DNA from: Nocardioides furvisabuli
Lineage (GTDB): Bacteria > Actinomycetota > Actinomycetes > Propionibacteriales > Nocardioidaceae
Direction: 5' to 3'
DNA length: 64,000 bases
Assembly: GCF_021083185.1 (NCBI RefSeq)
Contig: NZ_JAIGQB010000001.1
Span: 124,001-188,000, forward strand
Below the pieces are notes generated by a model. It was not told where the DNA came from. It searched no databases and was given only the letters and a program-made list of their open reading frames with translations. Positions 24,015-32,177 of the stretch are shown piece after piece. A program made the position numbers and the translations under genes. Position 1 is the stretch's first letter; every line of letters starts with the position of its first letter.

Positions 24015-25345
24015 GAGAGCACGCGGCGCCAGAGCCACCGCAGCGCGAGCAGCAGCGCGATCGCCGCGGCCACGCTGAGGCCGATGAAGAGGGAGAGCTC
24101 GATCCCCAGCGGCGTCGGCGGATCCTCGGCGGGGTCGTCGAAGTCGTGGGTGAGCTCCTGCGACGAGGTGCCGTCGAGGTCGGGGATGAGGTCCACGGCG
24201 AGGCTCAGGCTCGCTGCGGGCCCCGCGTCGACCACGGCGACGGCGCGTCGCCACGTGCTCGTCGCGCCGACCCGGGGCGTGGTGACCACCAGCTCGGCCC
24301 GGTCCGGAGCGCTGGACTCCTGCACCAGGAGCAGCTGGAGGCGGTCGTCCAGCCATCCCTGCGGCATGACGAACCCGTCCTCGAAGGTCCCGTCCGGGAA
24401 CGGGTGCTCCAGCAGCTTCCTGTCCTCGGTGTCGAACGTGTACGACACGGGGTCGAGCGACGAGCGCAGCGCGAGGTAGCGCCCGTCGGGGGAGAACCGA
24501 CCGGCGCCGAGAGAGGTGACGTCGACGTCCTTCCCGGGCGTGAGGGGGGAGGTGTCGCCGGTGGAACGGATCCGTTCCAGGCCACCGGCCGCCGAGCCGT
24601 GGACGAGGGTGCCGAGGGTGTCGACCGCCACGTCCGGGACGTTGGCGCGCACCCGGTGGGCCTGGCTGTCGGGCTCCGGTCCGGGACGGAGCCGTCCCAC
24701 CCAGGCGGTGGGCGGAGCGTCTGCGATCCACGCGAGCCATGAGGAGTCGGGCGACCACGACATCTCCCTCAGTCGCAGCCCCTCGTCCGGCGGGAGGGGG
24801 CGGTAGGTGCTCGCGTCGCCGGTCGCGAGGTCGAGCACGTTGATCGTGGCTCGACCGCTCTCGTCATCGGCCCCCTGCCACGCGAGGCGGGCGCCGTCGG
24901 GCGACAGGGCCAGCGCCTGGTTCAGCCGGGTGGTGCCCGGGGCATCAGCGTCGGACGCCCATCCGGCCAGCTCGAGCCGGTGGGCCACGCCGTCGGCAGC
25001 GGTGATGACGACAGGTTCACGATCGCGCGAGATGAACGCGGCCGAACCCCGCCCCACGGCCAGGTCGGTGGTCACGTCCAGATCGGCCGGGACGTCCACG
25101 ATCCGGCTGGGGATCGCACCGCCCCCGGGCACCTCGCCCGACGCCGTACGCGCCTCCCGGTCCGATGTGGACCACAGCGCGGCGCCGCCGCCGACGGAGG
25201 CCAGGACCACGAGGACCGCGGCCACCGCGAGCGCCTGAGCCCGGTGTCGGGCGGCCTGCCCACGACGCCAGAGGTCGTCGGAGACGGGGAGCGGCGTGAT
25301 CTCGTCGGCCACGTGGTGCATCCGGGTGCGCAGGTCGTCGCTCAT
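24011..25345 (-). CDS. Membrane-anchored beta-propeller protein partnered with a SigE-family sigma factor
   Basis: 444-residue protein with a cytoplasmic N-terminus (about 1-33, MSDDLRTRMHHVADEITPLP..), a membrane segment (about 36-57), a large outer domain with WD40/TolB-like blades (SPDGARLAWQG, SPDSSWLAWIAD, SPDGRYLALRS) and a C-terminal membrane segment (about 418-438) ending in basic residues. It overlaps the sigma factor gene by 4 bp. The layout suggests that the short cytoplasmic tail could act as an anti-sigma element. Its stop codon lies inside repeat copy B. Function is not established. Confidence 0.78.
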   Translation of the reverse strand: MSDDLRTRMHHVADEITPLPVSDDLWRRGQAARHRAQALAVAAVLVVLASVGGGAALWSTSDREARTASGEVPGGGAIPSRIVDVPADLDVTTDLAVGRGSAAFISRDREPVVITAADGVAHRLELAGWASDADAPGTTRLNQALALSPDGARLAWQGADDESGRATINVLDLATGDASTYRPLPPDEGLRLREMSWSPDSSWLAWIADAPPTAWVGRLRPGPEPDSQAHRVRANVPDVAVDTLGTLVHGSAAGGLERIRSTGDTSPLTPGKDVDVTSLGAGRFSPDGRYLALRSSLDPVSYTFDTEDRKLLEHPFPDGTFEDGFVMPQGWLDDRLQLLLVQESSAPDRAELVVTTPRVGATSTWRRAVAVVDAGPAASLSLAVDLIPDLDGTSSQELTHDFDDPAEDPPTPLGIELSLFIGLSVAAAIALLLALRWLWRRVLS

Positions 25346-25839
25346 GCGTCTGCTCCGATCAGGTCGGCCAGCTCGGGGGCCAGCGTCCGCAGCCGGGCCA
25401 GCGCGTGCCGGGTCGTGGACTTCACGGTGCTCGTCGAGAGGTCGAGCGCACGTGCGGTCTCGACCTCGGTGAGGTCCTCGTAGAAGCGCAGCACCAGCAC
25501 GGTCCGCTGCTTGGCGGTGAGGCGGGCGAGCGCCTGGTCGAGGGTCAGCCGCAGGTCGGTGTCGACGGCGTCGGCCGTGCCGTCGTGCCCGAGCAGCGGC
25601 GACTCGGCGAAGCGGCGGCGGCGCCACCAGGAGATGTTCTGGTGGTACATCGCGCGCCGGACGTACGCCTCGGGCGAGGTGTGGATGCGCGTCCAGTGCC
25701 TCGCCGCCTGCAGCAGCGCGGCCTGCACGAGGTCCTGCGCGAGGTGGTGGTCGCCGGTCAGCAGGTACGCCGTCCGCGACAGGGCAGCCTGACGCCCCGC
25801 CACGAAGGCGTCGAAGCCCGACTCATCCCCTGTGATCAC
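25342..25839 (-). CDS. SigE-family ECF RNA polymerase sigma factor
   Basis: 165-residue ECF sigma. Region 2 is FVAGRQAALSRTAYLLTGDHHLAQDLVQAALLQAARHW and region 4 is LTAKQRTVLVLRFYEDLTEVETARALDLSTSTVKSTTRHALARLR. Both are typical of the actinobacterial SigE-like subgroup named after SigE in databases. The GTG start is at 25839. It is first in an operon with the membrane propeller protein. No matching promoter pair was found by eye. Confidence 0.92.
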   Translation of the reverse strand: MITGDESGFDAFVAGRQAALSRTAYLLTGDHHLAQDLVQAALLQAARHWTRIHTSPEAYVRRAMYHQNISWWRRRRFAESPLLGHDGTADAVDTDLRLTLDQALARLTAKQRTVLVLRFYEDLTEVETARALDLSTSTVKSTTRHALARLRTLAPELADLIGADA

Positions 25840-25958
25840 GTCGAACCTCCCCCGAAGACCAGCACCTCACCACGTACGACGCGCGCTGGCGTGGTGCCGG
25901 GTGGCAGTGACCGCAGAGAAGTTCCGGAGCGGCCGGGGTCAGGTGTGGCAGAGAGGTG

Positions 25959-26636
25959 TCAGCGGGCGCGGCGCGAGAGGCGCTCGAGGTCCATGATGAC
26001 CACGGAGCGGGGCTCCAGGCGCAGCCAGCCGCGCGAGGCGAAGTCGGCGAGCGCCTTGTTGACCGTCTCGCGGGAGGCGCCGACCAGCTGGGCGAGCTCC
26101 TCCTGGGTGAGGTCGTGGTGCACGTGGACGCCGTCGTCGGCCGTGCGGCCGAAGCGGTCGGCGAGGTCGAGCAGGGCCTTGGCGACGCGGCCGGGCACGT
26201 CGGAGAAGACGAGGTCGGCGACGACGTCGTTGGACTTGCGCAGCCGGGCGGCGAGCTGCGAGAGCAGGCCGCGCGCCACCTGCGGGCGGCCGTCGAGCCA
26301 GCGCAGCAGGTCGTCGTGGGACAGCGAGCCGAAGGTGGCGTCGGTGACCGCGGTGACGGTCGCCGAGCGCGGACCCGGGTCGAAGAGGGAGAGCTCACCG
26401 AACATCTGGCCGGGGCCCATGATCGCCAGGAGGTTCTCGCGGCCGTCGGAGGAGGACCGGCCGAGCTTCACCTTGCCCTCGGTGACGATGTAGAGCTTGT
26501 CGCCCGAGTCGCCCTCGTGGAAGAGCACGTCGCCGCGACGCAGCGTGGTCTCGGCCATCGAACCGCCCAGCGCGGTCGCCGCCTCGTCGTCGAGCGAGCT
26601 GAACAGCGGTGCCTGCCGAAGCACGTCGTTGTCCAC
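25959..26636 (-). CDS. crp: Crp/Fnr-family cAMP-binding global regulator (GlxR-type)
   Basis: 225-residue regulator. The cyclic-nucleotide domain (residues about 10-120) includes MFGELSLFDPGPRSATVTAV, with the Glu and Arg that bind cAMP. The helix-turn-helix is LTQEELAQLVGASRETVNKALADF near residue 173. The GTG at 26636 is supported by GGAGGATCAAC just upstream. Position next to nth matches Rv3676 (Crp) of M. tuberculosis and glxR of corynebacteria. Its predicted target is TGTGA-N6-TCACA; such dyads lie upstream of this gene, scoA, acs and the acetate permease operon. Confidence 0.94.
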   Translation of the reverse strand: MDNDVLRQAPLFSSLDDEAATALGGSMAETTLRRGDVLFHEGDSGDKLYIVTEGKVKLGRSSSDGRENLLAIMGPGQMFGELSLFDPGPRSATVTAVTDATFGSLSHDDLLRWLDGRPQVARGLLSQLAARLRKSNDVVADLVFSDVPGRVAKALLDLADRFGRTADDGVHVHHDLTQEELAQLVGASRETVNKALADFASRGWLRLEPRSVVIMDLERLSRRAR

Positions 26637-26707
26637 GTTGATCCTCCAAGTGAGTGCGTCCCGTGCCGGGCCCGGTGCCGAGCCCTCGGGATCGGCACGA
26701 TCCTAGC

Positions 26708-26723
26708 CGTGGTCTGGCTCACA
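26708..26723. promoter_or_regulatory. Crp/GlxR-type dyad between crp and nth
   Basis: CGTGG-TCTGGC-TCACA matches 8 of 10 consensus bases. It is 72 bp upstream of the crp start and 78 bp upstream of nth, so it may mediate autoregulation. Confidence 0.45.
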
Positions 26724-26800
26724 ACGGCCACTGAGGGCCGGTGTGGCAGAGGGAAGTCGTCGATCGGGAGCGTGTCGGTGCCGGACCGTAGGCTGGGCGC

Positions 26801-27517
26801 GTGCCTGCCCCCACTGTGAGCGCCAAGCCCGACACGTCACTGGTGCGCAGGGCCCGCAAGATGGACCGGATCCTCGCCGAGACCTATCCCGACGCCCGCG
26901 CAGAGCTCGACTTCACCAACGCCTTCGAGTGCCTGGTGGTCACCGTGGTCTCCGCGCAGACCACGGATCGCCGGGTCAACGCCGCGAGCCCCGCGCTCTT
27001 CGCGGCCTACCCGACGCCCGAGGCGATGGCCGCCGCCCCGCGCGAGCACATGGAGCAGCTGCTCGGCCCGCTCGGCTTCTTCCGCGCCAAGACCGACTCG
27101 GTGCTCAAGCTCAGCCAGGCGCTCGTGGAGCGCTTCGACGGCCAGGTGCCCGACCGGCTCGAGGACCTCGTCACCCTCCCCGGGGTGGGCCGCAAGACGG
27201 CCAACGTCGTGCTCGGCAACGCGTTCGACAAGCCCGGCATCACCGTCGACACCCACTTCGGCCGGCTCGCGCGCCGCTTCGGCTGGACCGAGGAGACCGA
27301 CCCGGTGAAGGTCGAGCACGCCGTCGGCGCGCTCTTCCCCAAGCGCGACTGGACGATGCTGTCGCACCACCTCATCTGGCACGGCCGTCGGCGCTGCCAC
27401 GCCAAGAAGCCCGCCTGCGGCGCCTGCCCGGTCGCGCGGCTGTGCCCCTCCTTCGGCGCGGGCCCCACCGACCCGGTCGAGGCGGAGAAGCTCGTGAAGA
27501 CCCAGGGGCCCGCATGA
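26801..27517 (+). CDS. nth: Endonuclease III (Nth)
   Basis: 238-residue DNA glycosylase/AP lyase of base excision repair that removes oxidised pyrimidines. The helix-hairpin-helix LPGVGRKTANVVLGNAF carries the catalytic Lys, and the catalytic Asp follows in VDTHFGRLARR. The [4Fe-4S] loop is C-x6-C-x2-C-x5-C (CHAKKPACGACPVARLC). GTG 26801 follows TAGGCT by 6 nt, so the mRNA is predicted to be leaderless. Its stop overlaps the thioredoxin-like gene, starting a four-gene chain with 4-bp overlaps. Confidence 0.96.
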   Translation: MPAPTVSAKPDTSLVRRARKMDRILAETYPDARAELDFTNAFECLVVTVVSAQTTDRRVNAASPALFAAYPTPEAMAAAPREHMEQLLGPLGFFRAKTDSVLKLSQALVERFDGQVPDRLEDLVTLPGVGRKTANVVLGNAFDKPGITVDTHFGRLARRFGWTEETDPVKVEHAVGALFPKRDWTMLSHHLIWHGRRRCHAKKPACGACPVARLCPSFGAGPTDPVEAEKLVKTQGPA

Positions 27518-28125
27518 GGAAGGTCTTCCTCGCGGCGCTGCTCGTCGCGTCGCTGACCGCGTGCACGTCCGACGACGGCGGGGGCTTCGACGTACGCCCT
27601 CCCGACGTGCGGGTCGACACCTCCGAGCTGCGCGAGGTCAAGGCGCGCATCGGCATGGACGACTGCGAGCCCGGCACCGGCGACCCCGTCGAGGGCGGCC
27701 TGCCGGAGCTGACGCTGCCGTGCCTGGGTGGGGGTCCCGACGTCGAGCTGTCGTCGCTGCGCGGACCGCTGGTGGTGAACCTCTGGCAGGCGTTCTGCGA
27801 GCCGTGCCGCGACGAGATGCCGGTGCTCGAGGAGTTCCACCAGAAGTACGCCGACCGCGTGCGCATCGTCGGCGTCGACTTCAACGACGTGAACCCCGAG
27901 GGTGCGCTCGCGCTGGCCGAGGAGACCGGGGCGACGTACCCGTCCGTCGCCGACCCGGGCGGCGAGCTGATGGGTGAGAGCACCTTCGCGGTGGCACGTC
28001 GCGGCCTGCCGGCCTTCGTCTTCGTCGACGCCGACGGTGTCGTCGTGGGCCAGGACTCCGGCGGCGTCGAGTCGATGGACGAGCTCAAGGCCCTCGTCGC
28101 CGAGCACCTCGGGGTCGACCTGTGA
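27514..28125 (+). CDS. TlpA/ResA-like thiol-disulfide lipoprotein
   Basis: 203-residue extracytoplasmic thioredoxin-fold protein. The lipobox SLTAC gives lipid-modified Cys17. The redox site is C95-EP-C98 (WQAFCEPC, a departure from WxxWCxPC). The cis-Pro lies in RRGLPAFVFVD. Extra Cys51 and Cys70 in the N-terminal extension may form a structural disulfide. It is coupled to nth and the NUDIX gene by 4-bp overlaps. A role in extracytoplasmic thiol exchange is likely; one candidate client is MarP, encoded two genes on and carrying a disulfide. Confidence 0.9.
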   Translation: MRKVFLAALLVASLTACTSDDGGGFDVRPPDVRVDTSELREVKARIGMDDCEPGTGDPVEGGLPELTLPCLGGGPDVELSSLRGPLVVNLWQAFCEPCRDEMPVLEEFHQKYADRVRIVGVDFNDVNPEGALALAEETGATYPSVADPGGELMGESTFAVARRGLPAFVFVDADGVVVGQDSGGVESMDELKALVAEHLGVDL

Positions 28126-28883
28126 CGTCCCTGCCGGGGTGGCTGGCCCCGGTGGTCGAGGCCGCCTCCACGATCACGGTCCACGAGCTGACCCGCTTCA
28201 TGCCGCCGGAGGACGCGGACGCGCGGCGCGGGGCGGTGCTGATGGTGTTCGCCGACCGCGACGACGACCCCACCGCTCCCGACGACCTCGCCCACCGTGG
28301 CGAGCTGCTCCTCACCGAGCGCGCCCACCACATGCGTTCCCACCCCGGCCAGGTGTCCTTCCCGGGTGGCTCGCTCGACGCCGGCGAGACGCCCGTGGAG
28401 GCAGCGCTGCGCGAGGCCCACGAGGAGATCGGCCTCGAGCCCTCCGAGGTCGAGGTGTTCGGCGAGCTGCCCGAGCTGTGGCTGCCGCCCAGCAACTTCG
28501 CGGTCACCCCGATCCTCGGCTACTGGCGCGACCGCGGCCAGGTGCGCATCGCGAGCCCCGACGAGGTGCACGAGATCCACCACGTGGCGATCGCCGAGCT
28601 GCTCGACCCCGAGCACCGGATCAACGTGCGCCACCCCAGCGGCTGGACCGGCCCGGGCTTCCTGATCGGGCCCGGCAAGGACGTCATCCTGTGGGGCTTC
28701 ACCGCCGGGATCATCGCCCGGCTGTTCTCCTACCTCGGCTGGGACGAGAGCTGGGACCGGGCGCGGGTGCGTGACCTGCCGGACCACATGCTGCAGGGTG
28801 AGCCCCGACAGTCCGACCTGGCGCCCAATCCCGGGCCGGACCACGCCAGCCCCCACACCAGGCTCGAGGAGCAGCAACGATGA
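28122..28883 (+). CDS. NUDIX CoA pyrophosphatase-like hydrolase
   Basis: 253-residue enzyme with the full Nudix box GGSLDAGETPVEAALREAHEEIGL and, directly before it, the CoA-specific signature LLTERAHHMRSHPGQVSFPGG of the UPF0035/NUDT7 class that hydrolyses CoA to 4'-phosphopantetheine and ADP. A helical C-terminus (about 200-253) is less conserved. GTG 28122 overlaps the preceding stop, and its own stop overlaps the marP ATG. The member in M. tuberculosis is at the same place in the operon (Rv3672c, from memory). Confidence 0.92.
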   Translation: MTSLPGWLAPVVEAASTITVHELTRFMPPEDADARRGAVLMVFADRDDDPTAPDDLAHRGELLLTERAHHMRSHPGQVSFPGGSLDAGETPVEAALREAHEEIGLEPSEVEVFGELPELWLPPSNFAVTPILGYWRDRGQVRIASPDEVHEIHHVAIAELLDPEHRINVRHPSGWTGPGFLIGPGKDVILWGFTAGIIARLFSYLGWDESWDRARVRDLPDHMLQGEPRQSDLAPNPGPDHASPHTRLEEQQR

Positions 28884-30055
28884 ACGTCCTCGACTGGTGC
28901 CTGGTCGCGCTCGTGGGGATCTACGCGCTCTCGGGCTACTGGCAGGGCTTCATCACCGGCGCGGCTGCCACCGCCGGCCTCCTCATCGGGGGCCTGCTCG
29001 GCATCTGGGTGGCGCCGCTGGCGCTCGGCGACGCAGCCCCCTCGCTCTGGGTCTCGCTCGGTGCGCTCTTCATCGTGATCCTGTCGGCGTCGCTGGGGCA
29101 GGCGGTCTTCCAGTGGTTCGGCGCCCGGCTTCGTGACCGGATCACCTGGCAGCCGGTGCGCGCGCTCGACGCCGTGGGCGGGTCCGCCCTGAGCGCCGTC
29201 GCCGTCCTGCTCGTGGCGTGGGCCCTCGGCGTGGCCGTCTCCGGCACGCGCATCGGCGCGATCACGCCGCTGGTGCGCGACTCCGCGATCCTGGCCCGCG
29301 TCGACCAGACCCTGCCGCCCGACTCGGGCAAGGTGCTGGCGACCTTCAACAACGTCGTCGGCACGACCTTCTTCCCGCGCTACCTCGAGCCCTTCGCCCC
29401 GGAGCGGATCGTCGCGGTCAAGCCCGGCGACCCGCGGATGCTCACCGACCCCGACGTGATGGCGGCCGGGGCCAGCGTGGTCAAGGTCCGCGGGGCGAAC
29501 GGCTGCGGGAGCGGCGTCGAGGGCACCGGCTTCTTCTACGCCCCCGGCCGGCTGATGACCAACGCCCACGTCGTCGCCGGCGTCACCCGTCCCGAGGTCG
29601 AGGTGGGCGGCTCGAGCGTCGTCGCCTCCGTCGTCCTCTACGACGCCGACCTCGACATCGCCGTGCTCTCGGTGCCCGACGTCGGCGTGCCGCAGCTCGC
29701 CTTCGCCACCGAGGCCGGGCCACGCGACCCGATCGCGGTGCTGGGCTATCCCGAGGACGGCCCCTACGACGTGCAGTCGGGCCGCATCCGCGCCGAGCAG
29801 CGCCTGCGCTCGCCCGACATCTACGGCGACGGCACCGTGATCCGCCAGGTCTACTCGCTGCGCGCGCTGATCCGCCCCGGCAACTCCGGCGGCCCGATCG
29901 TCACCTCGGCCGGCGAGGTCGCGGGCCTCGTCTTCGCCGCTTCCGTCAGCGACCGGGACACCGGCTACGCGCTGACCGCGAGCCAGGTCGCGGGGTCAGC
30001 TGCCGCCGGCGTCACCCGGGAGTCCCCGGTCGACACCGGCACCTGCGTGCGCTGA
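28880..30055 (+). CDS. marP: MarP-type membrane serine protease (CvpA + trypsin-like)
   Basis: 391-residue periplasmic protease anchored by a CvpA-like four-helix N-terminus (residues 5-125). The chymotrypsin fold has His230 (TNAHVVAG), Asp259 (DADLDIAVL) and Ser336 (RPGNSGGPIV). Cys209 and Cys389 are placed like the disulfide pair that activates M. tuberculosis MarP under oxidation and acid stress. The ATG overlaps the NUDIX stop. Expected role: envelope proteolysis during acid or oxidative stress; in M. tuberculosis it cleaves the peptidoglycan hydrolase RipA. Confidence 0.94.
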   Translation: MNVLDWCLVALVGIYALSGYWQGFITGAAATAGLLIGGLLGIWVAPLALGDAAPSLWVSLGALFIVILSASLGQAVFQWFGARLRDRITWQPVRALDAVGGSALSAVAVLLVAWALGVAVSGTRIGAITPLVRDSAILARVDQTLPPDSGKVLATFNNVVGTTFFPRYLEPFAPERIVAVKPGDPRMLTDPDVMAAGASVVKVRGANGCGSGVEGTGFFYAPGRLMTNAHVVAGVTRPEVEVGGSSVVASVVLYDADLDIAVLSVPDVGVPQLAFATEAGPRDPIAVLGYPEDGPYDVQSGRIRAEQRLRSPDIYGDGTVIRQVYSLRALIRPGNSGGPIVTSAGEVAGLVFAASVSDRDTGYALTASQVAGSAAAGVTRESPVDTGTCVR

Positions 30056-30139
30056 GTCGGCGTACGTCCCGGGCTGGCGGTGCGTGAGACACGTCTCGGG
30101 CGCGCAGAACCTGCGCCACTCACCGCGGGGGCGTGTGGC

Positions 30140-30190
30140 GGGATCTCGATGCGCCGGCTCGTGCCTCGCCGGCTACTCGATCACCGAGAG
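30140..30190. repeat. Palindromic intergenic repeat, family 2
   Basis: GGATCTCGAT, GCGCCGGCTCG, CCTCGCCGGCTA and CTCGATCACCGAGA occur in order; the two GCCGGC blocks and flanking TCGA can pair to form a hairpin. It sits in the 137-bp gap between the convergent marP and holin-family genes and ends 2 bp before the latter's stop. The rest of the gap holds nothing recognised. Confidence 0.7.
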
Positions 30191-30192
30191 AA

Positions 30193-30597
30193 CTAGCCGC
30201 GGCCCTTGAGTGCCGAGGGGATCTGCTTGCCCTGCTCGATCGCGCGCTCGGGGGCCTTGACCTGCTTGACCTGCTTCAGGCCGACGAAGGCCAGCAGCGC
30301 GGCGATGAGGACGTAGAGGCCGAAGACGATCAGGAAGGCCCAGTGCAGGTCGAGGCCGGCGCCGTTCCAGTGGATGAAGTAGGCGATCGCGACCGACAGC
30401 ATGATCACCGCGAGCAGGCCGAGGAAGGCCGCGCCGGCGAAGAGGCCGACGCCGAGGCCGCCGTGACGGACGCTGACCTTGATCTCGCTCTTGGCCAGCG
30501 CGATCTCCTGCGAGATCAGGGTCGAGATGTCGCGCTGCGCGTCCATGACGAGCTTGCCGAGCGTCGGATCGGTGTCCTTGATCGGTTCGTTGGCCAT
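30193..30597 (-). CDS. Phage holin family (DUF1469-like) small membrane protein
   Basis: 134-residue protein with an amphipathic N-terminus (DAQRDISTLISQEIALAKSEIKVSVRHGG), then two membrane helices (about 50-72 and 82-106) and a basic tail. The ISxEIxLAKxE pattern is that of the Phage_holin_3_6/DUF1469 family. The name is historical: these are chromosomal housekeeping proteins in actinobacteria and no phage genes are nearby. The start at ATG 30597 lies in the only good context; the frame runs 54 codons further without a likely start. A gene of this class is found near marP in mycobacteria too. Confidence 0.82.
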   Translation of the reverse strand: MANEPIKDTDPTLGKLVMDAQRDISTLISQEIALAKSEIKVSVRHGGLGVGLFAGAAFLGLLAVIMLSVAIAYFIHWNGAGLDLHWAFLIVFGLYVLIAALLAFVGLKQVKQVKAPERAIEQGKQIPSALKGRG

Positions 30598-30757
30598 GTG
30601 TGGCGGTCCTTCGGTGAACGCTCGGGGGCTGACGGCTGTGACCCTACCAACGGGTCCGACTAGACTGCAGCCACAGGTGAGCCGGGAAGTCTGGTCGGCC
30701 CGTGACGTGTCGTCGCGGACACGGTTCCCCGACGACCCCTGAAGGATGCGCCCCCGC

Positions 30758-32167
30758 ATGGCCTCACGCCAGAACAGCCCGCACGACCCGGCCCCCGACG
30801 ACGACCTCTGGGAGTCCGGGCCGGTCTACATCGCCAGCAACAAGCCGTTGGCGCGGCTGGTCGCGCGGCCGTTCCGGGAGTTCCTCCGGGTGGAGGCGGC
30901 CGGCTCGATCCTGCTGCTGCTCGCCGCCGCCGCCGCGCTGATCTGGGCCAACAGCCCGTGGGCATCGTCGTACGACGCGCTGTGGCACGCCCACCTGGTC
31001 ATCGACGCGGGTCCGCTGCAGCTCGACGAGTCGATCCAGCACTGGGTCAACGATGCGCTGATGGTGATCTTCTTCTTCGTCGTCGGTCTCGAGATCAAGT
31101 ACGAGCTGGTCAACGGCGACCTGCGCGACCCCAAGACGGCAGCGCTGCCGATCGTCGCCGCGATCGGCGGCATGGTGGTGCCCGCCGCGCTCTACCTCGC
31201 GCTCAACCCGCCCGGCAGCGACGGCAACGCCGGCTGGGGCATCCCGATGGCCACCGACATCGCCTTCGCGGTCGGCGTCCTCGGCGTGCTCGGGCGGCGC
31301 ATCCCGTCGGCGGCGCGGCTGTTCCTGCTGACGCTCGCCATCGTCGACGACATCGGCGCGATCCTGGTGATCGCGGTCTTCTACACCAGCGACCTCTCGC
31401 TCACCTGGCTGGCGATCGCGATCGGCCTGCTCGCGGTCATGGTGCTCGCCCGGGCGCTGCGGGTCTGGTCGGTCGTGGTCTACGCGATCCTCGGCGTGGG
31501 CGTGTGGTTCGCCCTGTTGGAGTCCGGCGTGCACGCCACCCTGGCCGGTGTCGCGATCGGCCTGCTCGCTCCGGCGAAGCCGCTGCTCAACGAGGAGGTC
31601 GCGCGCGGCTACGCCACCGACGCGCTGCGCGACCGCAACCTCAACCCCGACGAGCTCGCCCGCCTGCGCTTCCTGCTCAAGGAGTCGGTGTCCGTCGTGG
31701 AGCGGCTGCTCAGCTCGCTCCACCCGCTGTCGGCCTACGTCGTGCTCCCGATCTTCGCCCTGGCCAACGCGGGCGTCGAGCTGGGCGCGATCGGCAAGGT
31801 CTTCACCGAGCCGGTGGGGCTCGGGATCATCCTGGGCCTGGTGGTCGGCAAGCCGGTCGGCATCTTCCTCACCTCTTACCTGGCCGTCCGCCTCGGCCTG
31901 GCCCGGTTGCCCGAGGGCACCTCGTGGCCGATGGTCGTCGGCCTCGGAGCGGTGGCCGGCATCGGCTTCACCGTGTCGATCTTCATCGCCGGGTTGTCCT
32001 TCCCGGGCGCCGAGCTGCTGACCGAGGAGGCGAAGATCGCGATCCTGCTGGCCTCGCTGTTCGCCGCCATCGTGGGTGTCGTGGTGCTGCTGGCCTCGAC
32101 CAGCGGCCCGACCGACGACGGCGAGGACGACGTGGTCGACGAGGACCGGGAGACCGTCACGTCCTGA
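30758..32167 (+). CDS. nhaA: Na+/H+ antiporter NhaA
   Basis: 469-residue integral membrane antiporter with 11-12 helices. The paired ion-binding Asps are in TLAIVDDIGAILVIA, and the family sequences HWVNDALMVIFFFVVGLEIKYE, GWGIPMATDIAFAVGVLG and GIGFTVSIFIAGL are intact. A longer acidic C-terminal tail (DDGEDDVVDED) is present. ATG 30758 is preferred to 30746 because AAGGA lies a suitable 11 nt upstream. It expels Na+ or Li+ in exchange for protons at alkaline pH. Confidence 0.95.
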   Translation: MASRQNSPHDPAPDDDLWESGPVYIASNKPLARLVARPFREFLRVEAAGSILLLLAAAAALIWANSPWASSYDALWHAHLVIDAGPLQLDESIQHWVNDALMVIFFFVVGLEIKYELVNGDLRDPKTAALPIVAAIGGMVVPAALYLALNPPGSDGNAGWGIPMATDIAFAVGVLGVLGRRIPSAARLFLLTLAIVDDIGAILVIAVFYTSDLSLTWLAIAIGLLAVMVLARALRVWSVVVYAILGVGVWFALLESGVHATLAGVAIGLLAPAKPLLNEEVARGYATDALRDRNLNPDELARLRFLLKESVSVVERLLSSLHPLSAYVVLPIFALANAGVELGAIGKVFTEPVGLGIILGLVVGKPVGIFLTSYLAVRLGLARLPEGTSWPMVVGLGAVAGIGFTVSIFIAGLSFPGAELLTEEAKIAILLASLFAAIVGVVVLLASTSGPTDDGEDDVVDEDRETVTS

Positions 32168-32177
32168 CGGTGGGTAG

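Noticed and set aside
30193..30597. Holin annotation as a sign of prophage
   Set aside because: The family name is historical; no other phage gene is nearby and the gene has a conserved chromosomal neighbourhood.
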